NCBI GenBank assembly: GCA_025267735.1
Contig: CM046301.1
Coordinates: forward strand, 55,137,872 to 55,201,871
Length of the DNA stretch: 64,000 nucleotides
Direction of reading: 5' to 3'
DNA from: Mactra quadrangularis
Taxonomy: Eukaryota; Mollusca; Bivalvia; Venerida; Mactridae
Every line of letters begins with the position of its first letter. Position 1 is the first letter of the stretch. Below are positions 46,251 to 58,848 of the stretch, piece after piece. The translations under genes were made by a program, and so were the position numbers. The notes below the pieces were generated by a model. The model was not told the DNA's origin. It ran no database searches and saw only the letters and a program-made list of their open reading frames with translations.

Positions 46251-46425
46251 TTTTCAAAAAATTACGAAAAGATTTATTGTAAGTCAAATTCATAATTTTG
46301 CAGTTCTTTTCTACATAATTCAATTGTGTTTGGAATTGATTTGGCCAAAAAATGACAAAGAATCTAATGTTCGGCTTCTAGACTCTGACTTACGACTATT
46401 CTTATCGTAAGTTATTTGTGAAAAG
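46251..46425. mobile_element. MITE family T3, copy 2
   Basis: Ends TTTTCAAAAAATTACG and CGTAAGTTATTTGTGAAAAG; inside, CTACATAATTCAATTGTG and TTTGGAATTGAT match 10623-10853. Confidence 0.65.
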
Positions 46426-47905
46426 CACGACAGAATCTAACGTGTGCCGTCAAATTCTTGCAGCAGTGAACAATAGGAATGATTCAAATAACGCTAATTA
46501 TAAAATAATTACATTTCAATGTCTTGAAAACTTACTTTAGAATGTGAATTCTGATTGCTTATTCTGAGTATTTTGTTTTTAATACTTGTAATGCAATGGT
46601 CACACATTCGTTTATAGAGGTACCGGGTAAGTGTAGATGAAAATGGTACATATTGTGCATGATGCATATAGTTTATTTCCTCCAAAAGATTGAAGATCAT
46701 ACAATTATTACAGCAAATATAACAGAATAAATATCCATTTTTTAATATAATGTTCAATAAAACATGTCAAAAGCATTACGCGCGAAACCGCAGATGATTA
46801 CCACGATTTTTACGGGAGTTCTATGAATTCTACAAGATTAAAAAAGTAAAAAGTTGCAATTTGGAATTAACTAAATATTGTGATTTTTATCCTTGGTCTA
46901 TCTTAAGCTTGTGGTGGTATTATAAATATGCATTGTTCACGCTCGTATGAAAAACCCGCGTATTGTAAGAATCGAGTTGAGAATCACTTTGCGGAGTTGA
47001 TGTTTCCCTGCAAAAAAATAAAGAAATTCGCGTAAAACCTATTTCAACTTTCAACACTCGGTTAACATCTTAATTTTCAATTCTAACGACACAATAACTA
47101 TGACGTGACGATCATTGGCGCGTTGGGTGAAATTTACAACCACGTCCCATTATCTTGTCTGACAATATTTTGACAACAAACAGCCATCGGACATTTAGGA
47201 CCACATCAAAATGATGAGTCCGCTAGATTGATCAGTCTACAGGTGTCCTGTACAATTGAATCTATTGTTATTTTATTACACAATCATTCGACCAATAGGG
47301 TTGTGAAATTAGACTCAAAATTACTGGTCATTTCTCGGGGCAGTAAATTCATTATAGTGTATTATACGTCGGTGAATAGCACCCAGTGTCGACTCTGTCA
47401 ACAAGTGATCTGATACGGTAATGAAATTCACACCTTCCTTAAAAAATAATAAATAGATCAGAGACCTGTCCGCTGGTCGGTTATGACTAAGTTAATTGCG
47501 AATCGTGCGTGGTGAATCCAGGTGGTAACAGAATTCATTGTAACCGTCTTGAGACTGTTACTACAAATAATCTAGTGTTCGGACACCGTGATAATTTGAT
47601 TATAATAGTGAAAGGATTTCGTCCAATAGTCCATACCTGTTGAATGTAAGTTAATTAAGATCAAAAGAGATGAAAAATCGCCGCGCATCTCAAGAATTTC
47701 CGTAGGTGACATTGGCATAGGCCGGTTATTTGATCTTGTTCTTTGAAAAAACTATTGGCCAAAAAAAAATACAAATACGATAAAACAGTATTAAAATACA
47801 TGTACATGTACATATGTACTGTGTTATGTTATGTTAATACATGTATTCCTGATGGCAAGCAAATTGTTTTTATTTCTATTGTTTATTCAATATTATTGTT
47901 ATCTA
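46426..47905. other. Intergenic, nothing recognised
   Basis: No element borders. Includes some moderately CpG-containing sequence near 46950-47550, but no promoter motif that I would defend. Confidence 0.4.
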
Positions 47906-48078
47906 TTTTTAATGTTATTATTATTCATTATTATTATTCATTATTATTATTAATATCACTAATATCATCATCGTCGTCGTCAGCGTTGTCATTATCATCA
48001 TCGTCATCATCTTTGTCATCATCATCATCATCACCATCATCATCATCACCATCATCACCATCATCATCATTATCTTTG

Positions 48079-48122
<44 letters not shown>

Positions 48123-48225
48123 ATTATTAACATTATTATGTTCGTTATTATTATTATCATTGTTATAATCATTTATTATTATTAGAAGTATTATTATTAT
48201 CATCATCATAATTAATATCTCCATC
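47906..48225 (+). repeat. Compound ATT / ATC trinucleotide microsatellite
   Basis: Runs of ATT, then TCATCATCATC with CACC, GTC and TTTG interruptions, a short (AGC)4 at 48110-48122, then ATT again. Ser-, Asp- and Met-rich ORFs on both strands are by-products. Confidence 0.95.
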
Positions 48226-48380
48226 ATCATAGAGTCCGCTACTTTTCTCCCACTACTAATAAGTAAAGATTATTATTCTTGCTCATGAAAACAGCGAGGT
48301 CAATCTGATTTAAACCAGCGCGAATCTGGCTATTGAATTATAACCAGCTCAACATTGTTTTTGCTCGACCACGCTTACCT

Positions 48381-48636
48381 CTTAATGCCGTAGTAGCACA
48401 TTGTATAGCGCACCTAACCTAGCGTTCCTAGACAATTGTCTATAACCAGTACTCACCTACCCTTCTACAAGGCCAGAAACTTCTCCATATACCTTATTAA
48501 TAAAAGGAAAATTGATATTATTGTCAATTTTTTATGGGGAAGGGTATAACCTTCCCAAGTGGGATTCGAACCCGTACCCCCTTCGGGACTCTAGATTCGA
48601 AATGCAGGCGCGCTACCGACTGCGCTGCTGACCCGG
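48381..48636 (-). mobile_element. SINE family A, reversed, worn
   Basis: Minus-strand head ending at 48636 (CCGGGTCAGCAGCGCAGTCG) and box B complement GGGATTCGAACCC (48561-48573). The central block is present (48425-48460). The 3' part looks exchanged for a family C-like tail (CCGTAGTAGCACATTGTATA). Confidence 0.8.
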
Positions 48637-49593
48637 TTTTCGTCTCTTCATAGTCTTTGGTGACTTTGCGCTTCCAGGTTTCCCTAGGACTGGGCAGTAA
48701 CGACAACTTTTCTAGCTCAATGAAACAACGAGGTAAATCCGCCTGAGTAGTTTTACAAACGACTAAAACAATTGTACAAATAATCTTAAATTCATTGTTA
48801 TCAGTTAATTCTATCAAAACCATGAAATAATATAAATACTGGAAATACGGCGTGTATTATCACTTAACTGTACATTCTACAAGAGTTATCGCACTGAACA
48901 TATGTTGAACCGGAAGTAAAGAAGGCTAAAACATTTATAGGATGTAGATTGATTGTCATGGCAACGCTATAAACACATGATAAAACTGGATAAAATGTAC
49001 AAAATAATTGATAACTAAACTAATATTTATCGATTTTTAGATATAACTATCAAAATACGCCATTAAATAAAATGATAAAATAGCTTGTTTTTCCAAACTC
49101 ACTGACGAAGGTTGGTGAGCTCTCCTGGAGCCTGGACGGTATTGTTATACACAGTTTGCTAACTATGGGGGCTATGTTTGTTTTATACATAGCTTTTGTC
49201 GTATGTCAGTTGTTAATTTTTATATTCCTCTCATATGCCTGTACCTGGAACACCTCGGCGATATTCTATACAAATATACATCGAAATCGGTTGAAGTTGA
49301 CTACAAGTTATTAGGCCTGGCGAATAAATACTTGATTTTTTATTTATTTATTTTATTTATTTCCTCCATTTTTGAAGAGCATAACATATACACAGTATAG
49401 ATATAAACATACAATTATGTTATACAGTTACAGATAAATACAACAAAAATGCATGCACATGCGATATATAAACATGAATAAATATTGCTCATAGAGAAAA
49501 CCTTATCACGAAAACGAAAAATAAGGCATTACGATATAAACAATATTAAAAACAAGAAATGTCTTTAAAAAAGACAAACGGCGTCGATTTAAA

Positions 49594-49985
49594 AACAAGA
49601 GGGCCCAAAGGGCCCTGGGTGCTCACCTGAGGAAAAGGTCAAAGGTCACAGAAGAGCCATTTAAAGAGGACCACTAATGTTAAAACCTATTTTTTGACCC
49701 AGTGACCTACTTATCCAACCAATCAGACCTATTTGAACAATTTTGGTAGGGAACCACCCACGGACCATTCCTGTTGAGTTTGGGCAAATTATCATAAGCG
49801 GTTCAAGAGAAGATGTTGTTTGAACTTTTCCTTATATAATTCAATGTAATATTGTGATTCATGGGGTGGGGTCAATTTTGACCCAGGGGCATAATTTGAA
49901 CAACTGTGATGGAGGACCTCTAGATGATGTTATATACCAAATATGAAAGCTCTAGGCCTTGTAGTTTCAGACAAGTGCCGTACAC
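49594..49985 (+). repeat. Dispersed repeat with GGGCCC..GGGCCCTGGGTGCTCACC start
   Basis: AACAAGAGGGCCCAAAGGGC then CCTGGGTGCTCACCTGAGG; the body contains GGGGTCAATTTTGACCCAGG and GCTCTAGGCCTTGTAGTTTC. I recall this 'AAGAGGGCC...GCTCACCTG' sequence as a very common dispersed repeat of molluscan genomes; only one substantial copy is in this window. Confidence 0.5.
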
Positions 49986-51028
49986 TGATAACCTGCAGCT
50001 TGTGAGCATATCTGACCTTGGTGAAATCGACCGTTAATAATCCTTACCATTGTTTTGATCTCCGTTGCCCGTTTAATGTTGTTTACTTCTAACCGCCTTC
50101 TAACCGCATTGCAACGCATTCTTTCCCAGTTTACACTATTACACTAAAAGTAGTTCTGGAATTAATTGCAATATATCTTTCTCTTGAAACCAGATTGCGT
50201 GCTGTATTCGTTTTTCATAAACAATACATGAAATTATACATCATTAATGCTACAAAACAAAAATTATGAATTTATTCTTAAAAGTTACGTACCAATAACT
50301 CTGCGGATTAATAAATATATGCGGAGCTGTGACTCTCAAAGTGTAAACCCCGGAAACTGGACGTAGTGAGGCTAACTTAATAATTATTGGGTAATATGTC
50401 AGACTTTTTACTAGAAACCGGTTCACATCTGGAGACGTAATTCATTTTACCCATAAAATATTGTGTTTGACACGTAACTTTTTATTGTTACAATATAAAA
50501 AAACACTTTGGAAAGCAATAGAAGTCTACCCAAAAAAAATAATCTACGAACGAAGCAAAATTTCGTAAAACACTGCATTACAATAGTGTGGCCTTTATTT
50601 TTTCGCGCGTGTCAGGGCCATCCAATCGAAGAGGTGATTTTCTCTGTTTCCCCCGTACGTCATTTTCAGTGCTTATAAAATCATCCAATAGAACGGCGGA
50701 TTTCCGAAATCCCAGACAGACGTCATTATACAGAAATGTAGATCAAAATCCAGCTTAGACAGCTACGCCGAAAAAACACACATTAAACCGCTCACTAAAA
50801 TTGCCTTCGAAATAAGAAGAAAGGGACTTAGTGATAGGTTCTTATTACATGTTTAAAACAGCGATTTGATTAATAATAAAACATATTATTGTAATACACA
50901 GGCTAAACTTTGACTGAGCGAGATACCTGTGTAGCTAACATAATTTTGTCAACGCTCCTTATGAGGTTATTTTCCGCGGCAAGTTAACAAACAAACAAAT
51001 TTCCTTCCAATAACTTCCATTTTACCTG
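49986..51028. other. Intergenic, nothing recognised
   Basis: About 1 kb. CCAATC/CCAATAG motifs at about 50615 and 50688 with GCGCG nearby could be promoter-like, but no exon follows on either strand. Confidence 0.35.
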
Positions 51029-51353
51029 TTTTGTTTGTTTTTGTTGGGTTTAGCACCGTAGCAACACATTGTGTAGGTTATATAACGGCGGTCAGTCAAC
51101 CTACTCACTGATCCTGAAAAGGCTAAATCTCTGGATTTAGCTGTTAACCAACTACTAGGCGTATACTTGCTTGCGTCAGTGGCTGACAACTGCCCTACAT
51201 AATTATGAATCATTGGTATAAGGAAGAATGGCCGTAGAAATAATTTCATGACCAAACTCCACGAAAGTATGCCCCGCCATGGGAATCGAACCCACGACCC
51301 ATCGAGAGATCCCTCAGTAGACGTGCGTATTACCAACTGAGCTAGCCGGGCGG
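51029..51353 (-). mobile_element. SINE family C, reversed copy
   Basis: Head on the minus strand CCGCCCGGCTAGCTCAGTTG, box B complement GGGAATCGAACCC (51281-51293), tail AACAAAAACAAACAAAAC. Only 12 bp from the next SINE head, which points the other way. Confidence 0.9.
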
Positions 51354-51364
51354 TTTGCCCTTCC

Positions 51365-51650
51365 TCGACAGAAGCAGAAGTCGGACGCGCGCTTAGGGAT
51401 CAAGAGGTCCCGGGTTGGAACCCCACCAGTGGCACATCCGATTTCCTTGAGCACCAAATTTACTTCACGATTGTTTCACTTCACCCAGATGTAAATGGGT
51501 ACCTGCGAGAGTGCTATAACTCCGTTGCGCCAATTTACCGGCCGCACTACAGACGGAGTTAACTTCCCCGGTGGTTTGATAGATAAATATCAGTAACCCG
51601 ATGACCAGTAGCTGTAAAGTTAATGAAAGTGCATTCGCATGAAATTTGGA
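51365..51650 (+). mobile_element. SINE family D copy
   Basis: GAAGTCGGACGCGCGCTTAG, box B-like GGGTTGGAACCCC, CAGATGTAAATGGGTACC, CCGATGACCAG. Full length relative to 19672-19968. Confidence 0.8.
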
Positions 51651-52302
51651 CTGTAAAAAGTTCTACCCGTGTTCACTTACCCTTTCAAAAAAGACTAAAG
51701 AGAAGGCCATTTTCCACCTACAAGTACAATAAGAAATCAATCTTAAATGATAAATTTTCATTGGATTGTTTAACCTTAGTATTGTCTCTGTCATGGATCG
51801 ATTCAGATCCCTTATTTAAAATCGTATATTCTCTACAACTGTAGCATGGTCGTGGTTTATTTTTAAGAATAATTAACAATGATATTATAAAACTCATCAT
51901 TATTTCCAAAGCTTCAGTTCTAATTAGTACAATTGTAATCAAAAATTGTGTAGTTTATTATGTATGAAAAATGTTATGAATACAAAAATAGTATTCGAAT
52001 GTATTAAATAGAAATGTAAAGACTGGCTACACACTATAGTAATCCTTTAAAGACCACCCACGCATCTTCGGCTGTAAATCTATATAAGGTATTATGTGGT
52101 AATGCTGTTGGAAAGGGGGACGTATATAAAGCTAGATTAAAATTAATGGGAAAAAGTAATAATCATTTATAAACTATCCTATCGTTTTAATTCTATACTT
52201 GAGAAAACATATCAACACGCATGCAGACACAGTGACGTGGTTATGATGCTGCGGAGGTTTCTAAGGTGTGCTTATCATACTTAGATATACGAACTGGTCA
52301 GT
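51651..52302. other. Intergenic, nothing recognised
   Basis: AT-rich sequence between a SINE and a MITE; no call. Confidence 0.5.
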
Positions 52303-52500
52303 GCACATTTTCACCAAGATTCCTTAAAAAATCGTCAGTCAAATTCATAATTTTACAGTCCGAAGGATGATAAAAATTAGGTATACAATACCATACATTA
52401 TTCAATAATATTTGAAATTACTTGGTCAATAAATGGCAGTATTATTAATATTTTTTTGCTCTTAAACGATAATTTTTATCGTAAGATTGTTTGTGAAAGC
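52303..52500. mobile_element. MITE family T3, copy 3 (diverged)
   Basis: GCACATTTTCACCAAGATTC at the left and ATTTTTATCGTAAGATTG then TTTGTGAAAGC at the right. The internal similarity to 10623-10853 is weaker. Confidence 0.55.
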
Positions 52501-54155
52501 TACAGTCGTTTACATGTGCTTAAGTTAGAATTATACTCTTAAAGTATAATTCCCCTAATACTTGGACTGATCAATGCACCTAATTCGATATGGAAAAGAA
52601 GTTTTCAATGGTAAAATATAAGGAGATTTCTCAAACTAGTTCAGGAATGTAATTGTCATATCAATTGTGTTTCACATCGCGCAAAATAAATAGACTGAAT
52701 AGCAGAACAGAACAGAACAGAACAGATAGCCAATAGCCATTGGAGCCCATCCAATCAATGTTTGAGCAAAACAATATAAATTTAAATTCTGAATGGATAC
52801 TATAAGAACAATTTACATGTTCTTCCACTTAGTGGAACTTGCGATCAACTTTTAAGACTAGGTTTCAGTTTTGGTTTTAGTTTATACTTTTTTTCTTAGT
52901 TCGATTGTGAAACAAGTTCTTACAATTTAGATGATCACTTTTCAGTCCTGAAAACATGGTCGTACAGTTTTACTGGGACAAACAACTTAAAAGAATTTAT
53001 TAAGATAACAAATATGCTTACAAATAAATTATTTATTTTCTACAAACATGTACTATGATTATTTTTATTTTTTCGAACAGATGGTACGGCATTGATTTCC
53101 GTAGTTGTGCATATTGCAAAAAATCGAAGACGTCATTACGTTTATTTACAACCATCTAGTAAATTCTGCCACAATATTGATACTTTGTTTGTTCTGTTCA
53201 AGTCAATTGATGTTATAAAATTGTTGACTGAGGCTTTGTGATAAATTTATTATTAAATCCGTGAGCTTAGATTTCTAAACTACGCACGGATATTGTTCCC
53301 TTGATTTGATATTCGGTTAATATATTAACCAGCCACAATCAGTCATCGAGCGTTTGTTCGTCGTTTGATGAAAGAATGGGACGTCTGTGAAAAAATGGCG
53401 AAAAGTACGAAAAAGAGCGGAAAGAGCGAAAGTGACGAAAATATTCGAATAACTCAAAATATGGCAAAATTTATCATTTTAGGGGCTTTTATACATTAAA
53501 AGGCATGATTGAAATTTTCTAACGGTATATTGCATAAGATAAGACAAGAATAAAGCGTTTGTGATGTCGTATAGGGTATAAATCAATGATAAGGTAAGGT
53601 TGAAATCCTTTGATGGGGTTTCATGTATCTTTGGTTCAACATTTACAAGCTAATCGCGATATTTACATTTAAAATATAAATTTTACCATGAGTTCATATC
53701 GTATCATATAATTATATCACTAGACTATTAGTAAATCAACAGTTTCTGACAGTTAATCTTATATATTATAACACTTAGTGTCTATGAGTACTTTGTTCTT
53801 AACGTTTTGATCTTTTTTTATTAAAAATGTATCATAAAAGAGTCGAATTTTACTACAAAAGGTTAATAACTCAAAATGTATCCACATCCTTTTTTACTCT
53901 TTGAAGTCATAGCCAACTAGGGTTGGACGACACATAGCTGGAACCTAGTTTAGATCACAGGTCAAATTGTTTTTATAATGCCTGATATAAAATATAGTTA
54001 AAATATAAATATTGTTTAATATTGATGATTATTGAAAATGATTCTTGTTTCAATCCAACTGATTAGTTGTAAATGCCATTATATTCAGTTTGTTAATAGT
54101 TTCGATATTTGCTTATGAAACGATTTCAAGTGCATGTAGTACAGGGGAAATGCAT
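52501..54155. other. Intergenic with a short (GAACA)n run
   Basis: 52702-52726 is GAACA repeated about five times. 53390-53450 is purine-rich (GCGAAAAG, AGAGCGGAAAGAGCGAAAG). Nothing else recognised. Confidence 0.45.
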
Positions 54156-54345
54156 GAATGCTCTGTTCTGTTCGGTTCAGTTCGGCTCAGGTCAGCTCAG
54201 TTCATTTCATTTCAGTTTAGTTTAGTTCAGCTCAGCTCAGTTAAGCTCAGTTCGGTTCAGCTTAGTTCAGTTCAGTTATTGTTTAGCTCAGTTCAGTTCG
54301 ATACGGTTCTGATATGCTATACTCTGTTCTGTTGTGTTCAGTTCT
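54156..54345 (+). repeat. Degenerate GTTCA / GCTCA pentanucleotide satellite
   Basis: Imperfect CAGTTCAGCTCAGCTCAGTT-type repeats. The 132-codon frame over it is low-complexity Ser/Val/Gln and not a gene. Possibly related in composition, on the other strand, to the GAACA run at 52.7 kb. Confidence 0.9.
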
Positions 54346-55034
54346 TTAAAAAGTTCTTTCATCCCAAGAATGGTTCATTCTCGCTCTTTCTTCATACTCA
54401 ACGTACAAGGGTATCAGAGATTGTTAATCCACTACCATACTGTGTCATATTATTAAAGTCTATACCATATCGTGACATATTTACATAGATCATCTCTACT
54501 ACAATATGTAGAGTACTTCATATCCACTTTGTATTATAATGTACCGTCGAACAATTATTTAAACCATTCAACTCTCCGCCATGAAGAGTATTTCAACAAG
54601 TTTTGCTATCGATGTATTCCGGTTTTCAAGGAGGCCATACATTTCATTGTTTTCCCAAATATATTTACTTAGTTAGGCCACGCCTCTTTTTTATTCTTAT
54701 TGTTATGTTAGAGAGCCGGTTTTAAGTGGCTGTCGAATAGAACAATAGATATTTAAAGTTGAATGTTATTTCAACGAAGAATTAAAATATTTATTTATGG
54801 TGATTTTTTTCAAATGTACGAATGCATTATTATTCGACTCGTTTGAATAATTGTTATTTACGTGAAATCAATATGAAATGAAAAGAGCATTTTTAGGTCT
54901 AAAATTTGTTCAGGATTTGAAAATTTTACTGTCAATCAGATATTTGATTATAGATGACAGACATATTATTACAATGTTATTTCATAATTTGTCCAATTTA
55001 AAACATGTATATTTATTGTTGCATTCATTTTTAT

Positions 55035-55386
55035 AGGTACTAGTTCTAAGATTTGGTTTATTTTTTTCTATAGTTTCAAAATACCATTCGGTGACTGTGA
55101 TTGTATCAAAAACATAATTCTTATTATTTTAAGACAAACTGACCTATATGTAACAAGAACTATACAATAAAAGTCACAAAAATGCACTAAAATTGTCTAT
55201 TCCGTGACACACGGGGTTGATATTTACATTTACTACATGAAGCACCATCATTTGTAGTTATTAGTCAATTTGCACTACAATTGTCATTATCAGAACACTA
55301 CTTTCCTGCTTCTAAAAATATTTCCATACAATTTTTATATTTTTAGAAAAGTTGATATTTAAGTTAAAATATGTGAATGAGTACCT
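55035..55386. mobile_element. TTAA-type MITE, copy 3
   Basis: AGGTACTAGTTCTAAGATTT to TGTGAATGAGTACCT, with TTAA at the right (55387-55390) and TTAT at the left. Same orientation as 26878-27255 and colinear with it; the CATCAT run of copy 1 is absent. Confidence 0.85.
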
Positions 55387-55630
55387 TTAACAAGTATTTT
55401 TGAAGAATTAATTATTTTATTCATATAAACAGCCAGTCTAAAATCCGTACAGTTTTCATATTTACTTGTCTACAATGCAGATATTTTATATCGTGAAAGT
55501 CTATTTTTTCGAATATTATTTGTCACTAAATAGTTCTGTCACTATTTTTGTTAAAAGTGCAAGCAAAAGCATATGGAACAGCAACCGTCAAAAACGCATA
55601 CCTTTTACACAGCCAAGATGCTAAGAGGAT

Positions 55631-55758
55631 GATGTTTTCAGATTTTTAAGCTTTTGCTACAAAAGGGAATCCACGAACAAATAACGACAAACTTCTGTCG
55701 GTCCGTAAAATGTTACGTACTTACTTCGCCAAAAAGCTTAAAAATCTGAAAACATTTT
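55631..55758. repeat. Inverted repeat with 25-bp arms
   Basis: GATGTTTTCAGATTTTTAAG then CTTTT (55631-55655) and AAAAGCTTAAAAATCTGAAA (from 55733) with about 77 bases between. Origin unclear. Confidence 0.7.
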
Positions 55759-56437
55759 CTTCTTAAATGTTTATGCTTTTGAAATAAGAGGGACCCATCA
55801 AACAAATGGCGCAAACGACTGACGTTTCGTACTAAATTATGTTTTAATTCACCGGAATGGTTCCCTGCTAAAAATAAAGACGTATCAGTTTTTTGAGTTG
55901 CAGAGATATATATCATATTACTTGAGATCCAACAGATCTAAAACATTGTTTAATAATAGAAAAAACAAAAACCTTCACTCAATCATTTTTTCAAACAAAT
56001 GTCTTTACTTTAGGCATATGCATGCTTGTTAATACCATGTTACGTGGGTTACCTTATAAATATTTTGTCTTAAACAAATTTGAAAAGTTAAAAAATGTAC
56101 ATATCGACCACACGCATTATGAATGATAGAATTACCTTTGACCTTTCCCATTTATATATACATGTTATAGAATAAACTTTGTCTGGTACTTTGTTTAAAG
56201 ATCTCTGACATTCTACTGGAAACCAAATATACAATCTAAGGTATGTTTATATAACATTTACGTAATCATATCAGATTGGTTAAATTATGGGACCATGAGA
56301 AAAGATTTAGTTGTTTGCTAAGTATAGATTACTCCTTACGCTAATATTTATTCATAATTTATCCACCCTGTGGCACTCCCACCGGTGCAACAAATTATCT
56401 TGATTATGGTGCAACACTGGAGAAAAAAAATGTTTAA
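55759..56437. other. Intergenic, nothing recognised
   Basis: AT-rich sequence leading into the duplicated A block. Confidence 0.45.
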
Positions 56438-56720
56438 ATAAGATTTAATATTAAAACGAATCTATCATAATATTAAATATATTGAATCCCCCATAATAGA
56501 GAGAATCTGAACATTAAATTATTTATAACTTTGGGTTATAAAATCCGGTCCATGTACATTATGGAAACATGACGTAATACGAGTTTCCATGGAAATTGTT
56601 AACGTGTTGTTTCCATGGAAACCATTGACGTCTAGTTTGAAACATTGTAGCACTAAAATTGAAAACTGAGAAAAAGTCTATATGTTAATGAATGACAAAT
56701 CGTAAACCATTTATCCAGAG

Positions 56721-56938
56721 TCAATTTCAATTTTGAAGTTAACTAAATGACATCATGCTCGGCGCGATATGACCTTTCTGTGTTGGTGCGCCACAAAACC
56801 CAAACAAACAAACAAACAATCAAACAAATGACATCATGCAGTATCTAAACCAACCTTTTCCTTCAACTAAATTTCTTTCCGCGAAAATCCCAAACTGGTC
56901 CCGCGAATATCTTTTGTTGACTTCAAAATTGAAATTGA
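56721..56938. mobile_element. MITE with TCAATTTCAATTTTGAAGTTAAC ends
   Basis: TCAATTTCAATTTTGAAGTT at 56721 and AACTTCAAAATTGAAATTGA-like GTTGACTTCAAAATTGAAAT at 56916. Hosts the SINE tail 56759-56825. Confidence 0.65.
56759..56825 (+). mobile_element. Solo SINE tail (67 bp) with 14-bp TSD
   Basis: CGGCGCGATATGACCTTTCT then GGTGCGCCAC and (CAAA)n. Flanked by AAATGACATCATGC at 56745-56758 and 56826-56839, so it inserted by retroposition as a severely 5'-truncated copy. It lies inside the MITE. Confidence 0.85.
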
Positions 56939-57258
56939 ACAATAAACTTGCTCAATTGTAAAATAATGTGTGCAGAGGATTCAGAATAAATAATTACATA
57001 TCACATGATAACATGGGTATTATTGGACAAATATACCAGTTATTTTGATTTGTTTCAGGGAAAAAAGAACCGGTTACAAACCGTCAGGATTCATATTGCA
57101 ATATTAACCGGTATATCGGTTAACCGTTACACTCCTACTATATACCCCGGTACATGTATGGACAGACCACCCTGACTATTTCCATAACTCTTCAATAATA
57201 TTTGCATTATTGACATAATTATACTTAACGTCTCTGATAACTTAACCTACCACATGCA

Positions 57259-57928
57259 ATAAGATTTAATATTAAAACGAATCTATCATAATATTAAATA
57301 TATTGAATCCTCCATTATGGAGAGAATCTGAACATTGAATTATTTATAACTTTGGGTTATAAAATCTGGTCAATGTACATTATGGAAACATGACGTAATA
57401 CGCGTTTCCATGGAAATTGTTAACGTGTTGTTTCCATGGAAACCGTTGACGTCTTGTTTGAAACATTGTAGCACTAAAATTGAAAACTGAGGAAAACTCA
57501 TATGTTTGAATGACTTGAGTTAAATTGACTATATATTCAAAATATGCATGTTTTATAACGGACTTGCAAAGAGAATTATTCTCTCAATTGACGAATTGTT
57601 TAACATTCAAAGCACAATAAGATTATTTCAAATTTTCAACACATTTTAACATTTATGCGAACATTTAGATTTCAGATCTTGATAAAAATAATCAGAGCGG
57701 CACATAACTACAAAAACCGGTTCAGGGGGGAAAAAAGAACCGGTTACAAACCGTCAGGATTCATATTGCAATATTAACCGGTATATCAGTTAACCGTTAC
57801 ACCCCTACTATATACCCCGGTACATGTATGGAGAGACCACCCTGACTCTTTCCATAACTCTTCAATAATATTTGCATTATTCACATAATTATACTTAACA
57901 TCTCTTATAACTTAACCTACCACATGCA
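57259..57928 (+). repeat. Tandemly duplicated A-B block, unit 2
   Basis: A' 57259-57513 and B' 57721-57928, each over 90 percent like unit 1 by eye. B of unit 1 runs directly into A' (CACATGCAATAAGATTT). Offset between A and A' is 821 bp. Confidence 0.85.
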
Positions 57929-58846
57929 TTGTAATTGTTCTTTATATCAAAATACTACAATTTCAACTTCAAGTGATACATTCTATGACATAGGTTAAAA
58001 ACACCTCTACTTGAAATCTCACTGATTCAATATAAAGACCCTCAACACATTTTATATCAATTTTGTGTGCCAACATTTAATTATGTTCTTCAACTTAAGT
58101 ACGAGATTATCATACTGAATGAATGAACATATTTGTATCCAATCAGCTTGTATTAAAACATAACAAGTCTTGCAAACGATACTTGATTTGCCCTACTTCA
58201 AAATTCTTCACAAAAGCTTAGCTGCCACTGGTAGGCTCGTTGAGATTGAAGTATTTGTGAAGCCTCTGGTCCTTGATATTGTTGACAGAGATCTAGAGGT
58301 CGTTGAATATTGAAACCAATACCTGTTGTGGTCAACTCACAAGTATTTATAAATATTAAAACAATGCTGTATGCTATAATCTATATAATCCGTATGAACA
58401 TTTAGACATTAAGTTTTGAAGGACCTTGGAGAGTAAACGCTGTTGGAATAAAGTCGTTTAAACCATGAACGTCTTGAAAAACTTAATGAAAGTGAAAATT
58501 TATCAAGTCCTCATTCGTGTCTATGGAAATATCCACAAAGAGAGCAATTGACGTACGGATTGTTTTTGTCTTTTTGATAAGCATTACTGGCTCTTCACAC
58601 CTCTATATTCAAAGTGTAGTTATTTACTTAGGTTTTAAAATACCATCTGGTGAGTCCCATCACTTGACTAAATGACATATCATTGCAGATTCTTCTATAT
58701 CTAAAATATATTCCTTCCTCAAACCATCATTTATTCACTAAGGTAAATTCTCCTAACTTCAGTTTTGATGTTTTAAGACACCTGTAGATTTAAAACATTT
58801 GTATTTTAATTAAACAGTAAAAGATTAAACATCGTACTTAATTCTG
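57929..58846. other. Intergenic, nothing recognised
   Basis: AT-rich; no exon, RNA or element border. Confidence 0.5.
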
Positions 58847-58848
58847 TA

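Larger units (their letters stand above)
56438..57258 (+). repeat. Tandemly duplicated A-B block, unit 1
   Basis: Block A (56438-56695, with GTTTCCATGGAAA palindromes) and block B (57054-57258, with AAGAACCGGTTACAAACCG). The same order occurs at 57259-57928. The spacers between A and B are not alike in the two units; that of unit 1 contains an inverted-repeat insertion (56721-56938). Confidence 0.85.

Noticed and set aside
47743..48230. Ser-rich, Asp-rich and Met-rich ORFs
   Set aside because: Frames of an ATC/ATT microsatellite.
50580..50710. Promoter with CCAAT boxes
   Set aside because: Motifs are short and no exon or start follows on either strand; kept only as a remark.
54090..54488. 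132-codon ORF
   Set aside because: Half of it is the GTTCA satellite (SSVQLSSVQL); no coding signal outside.
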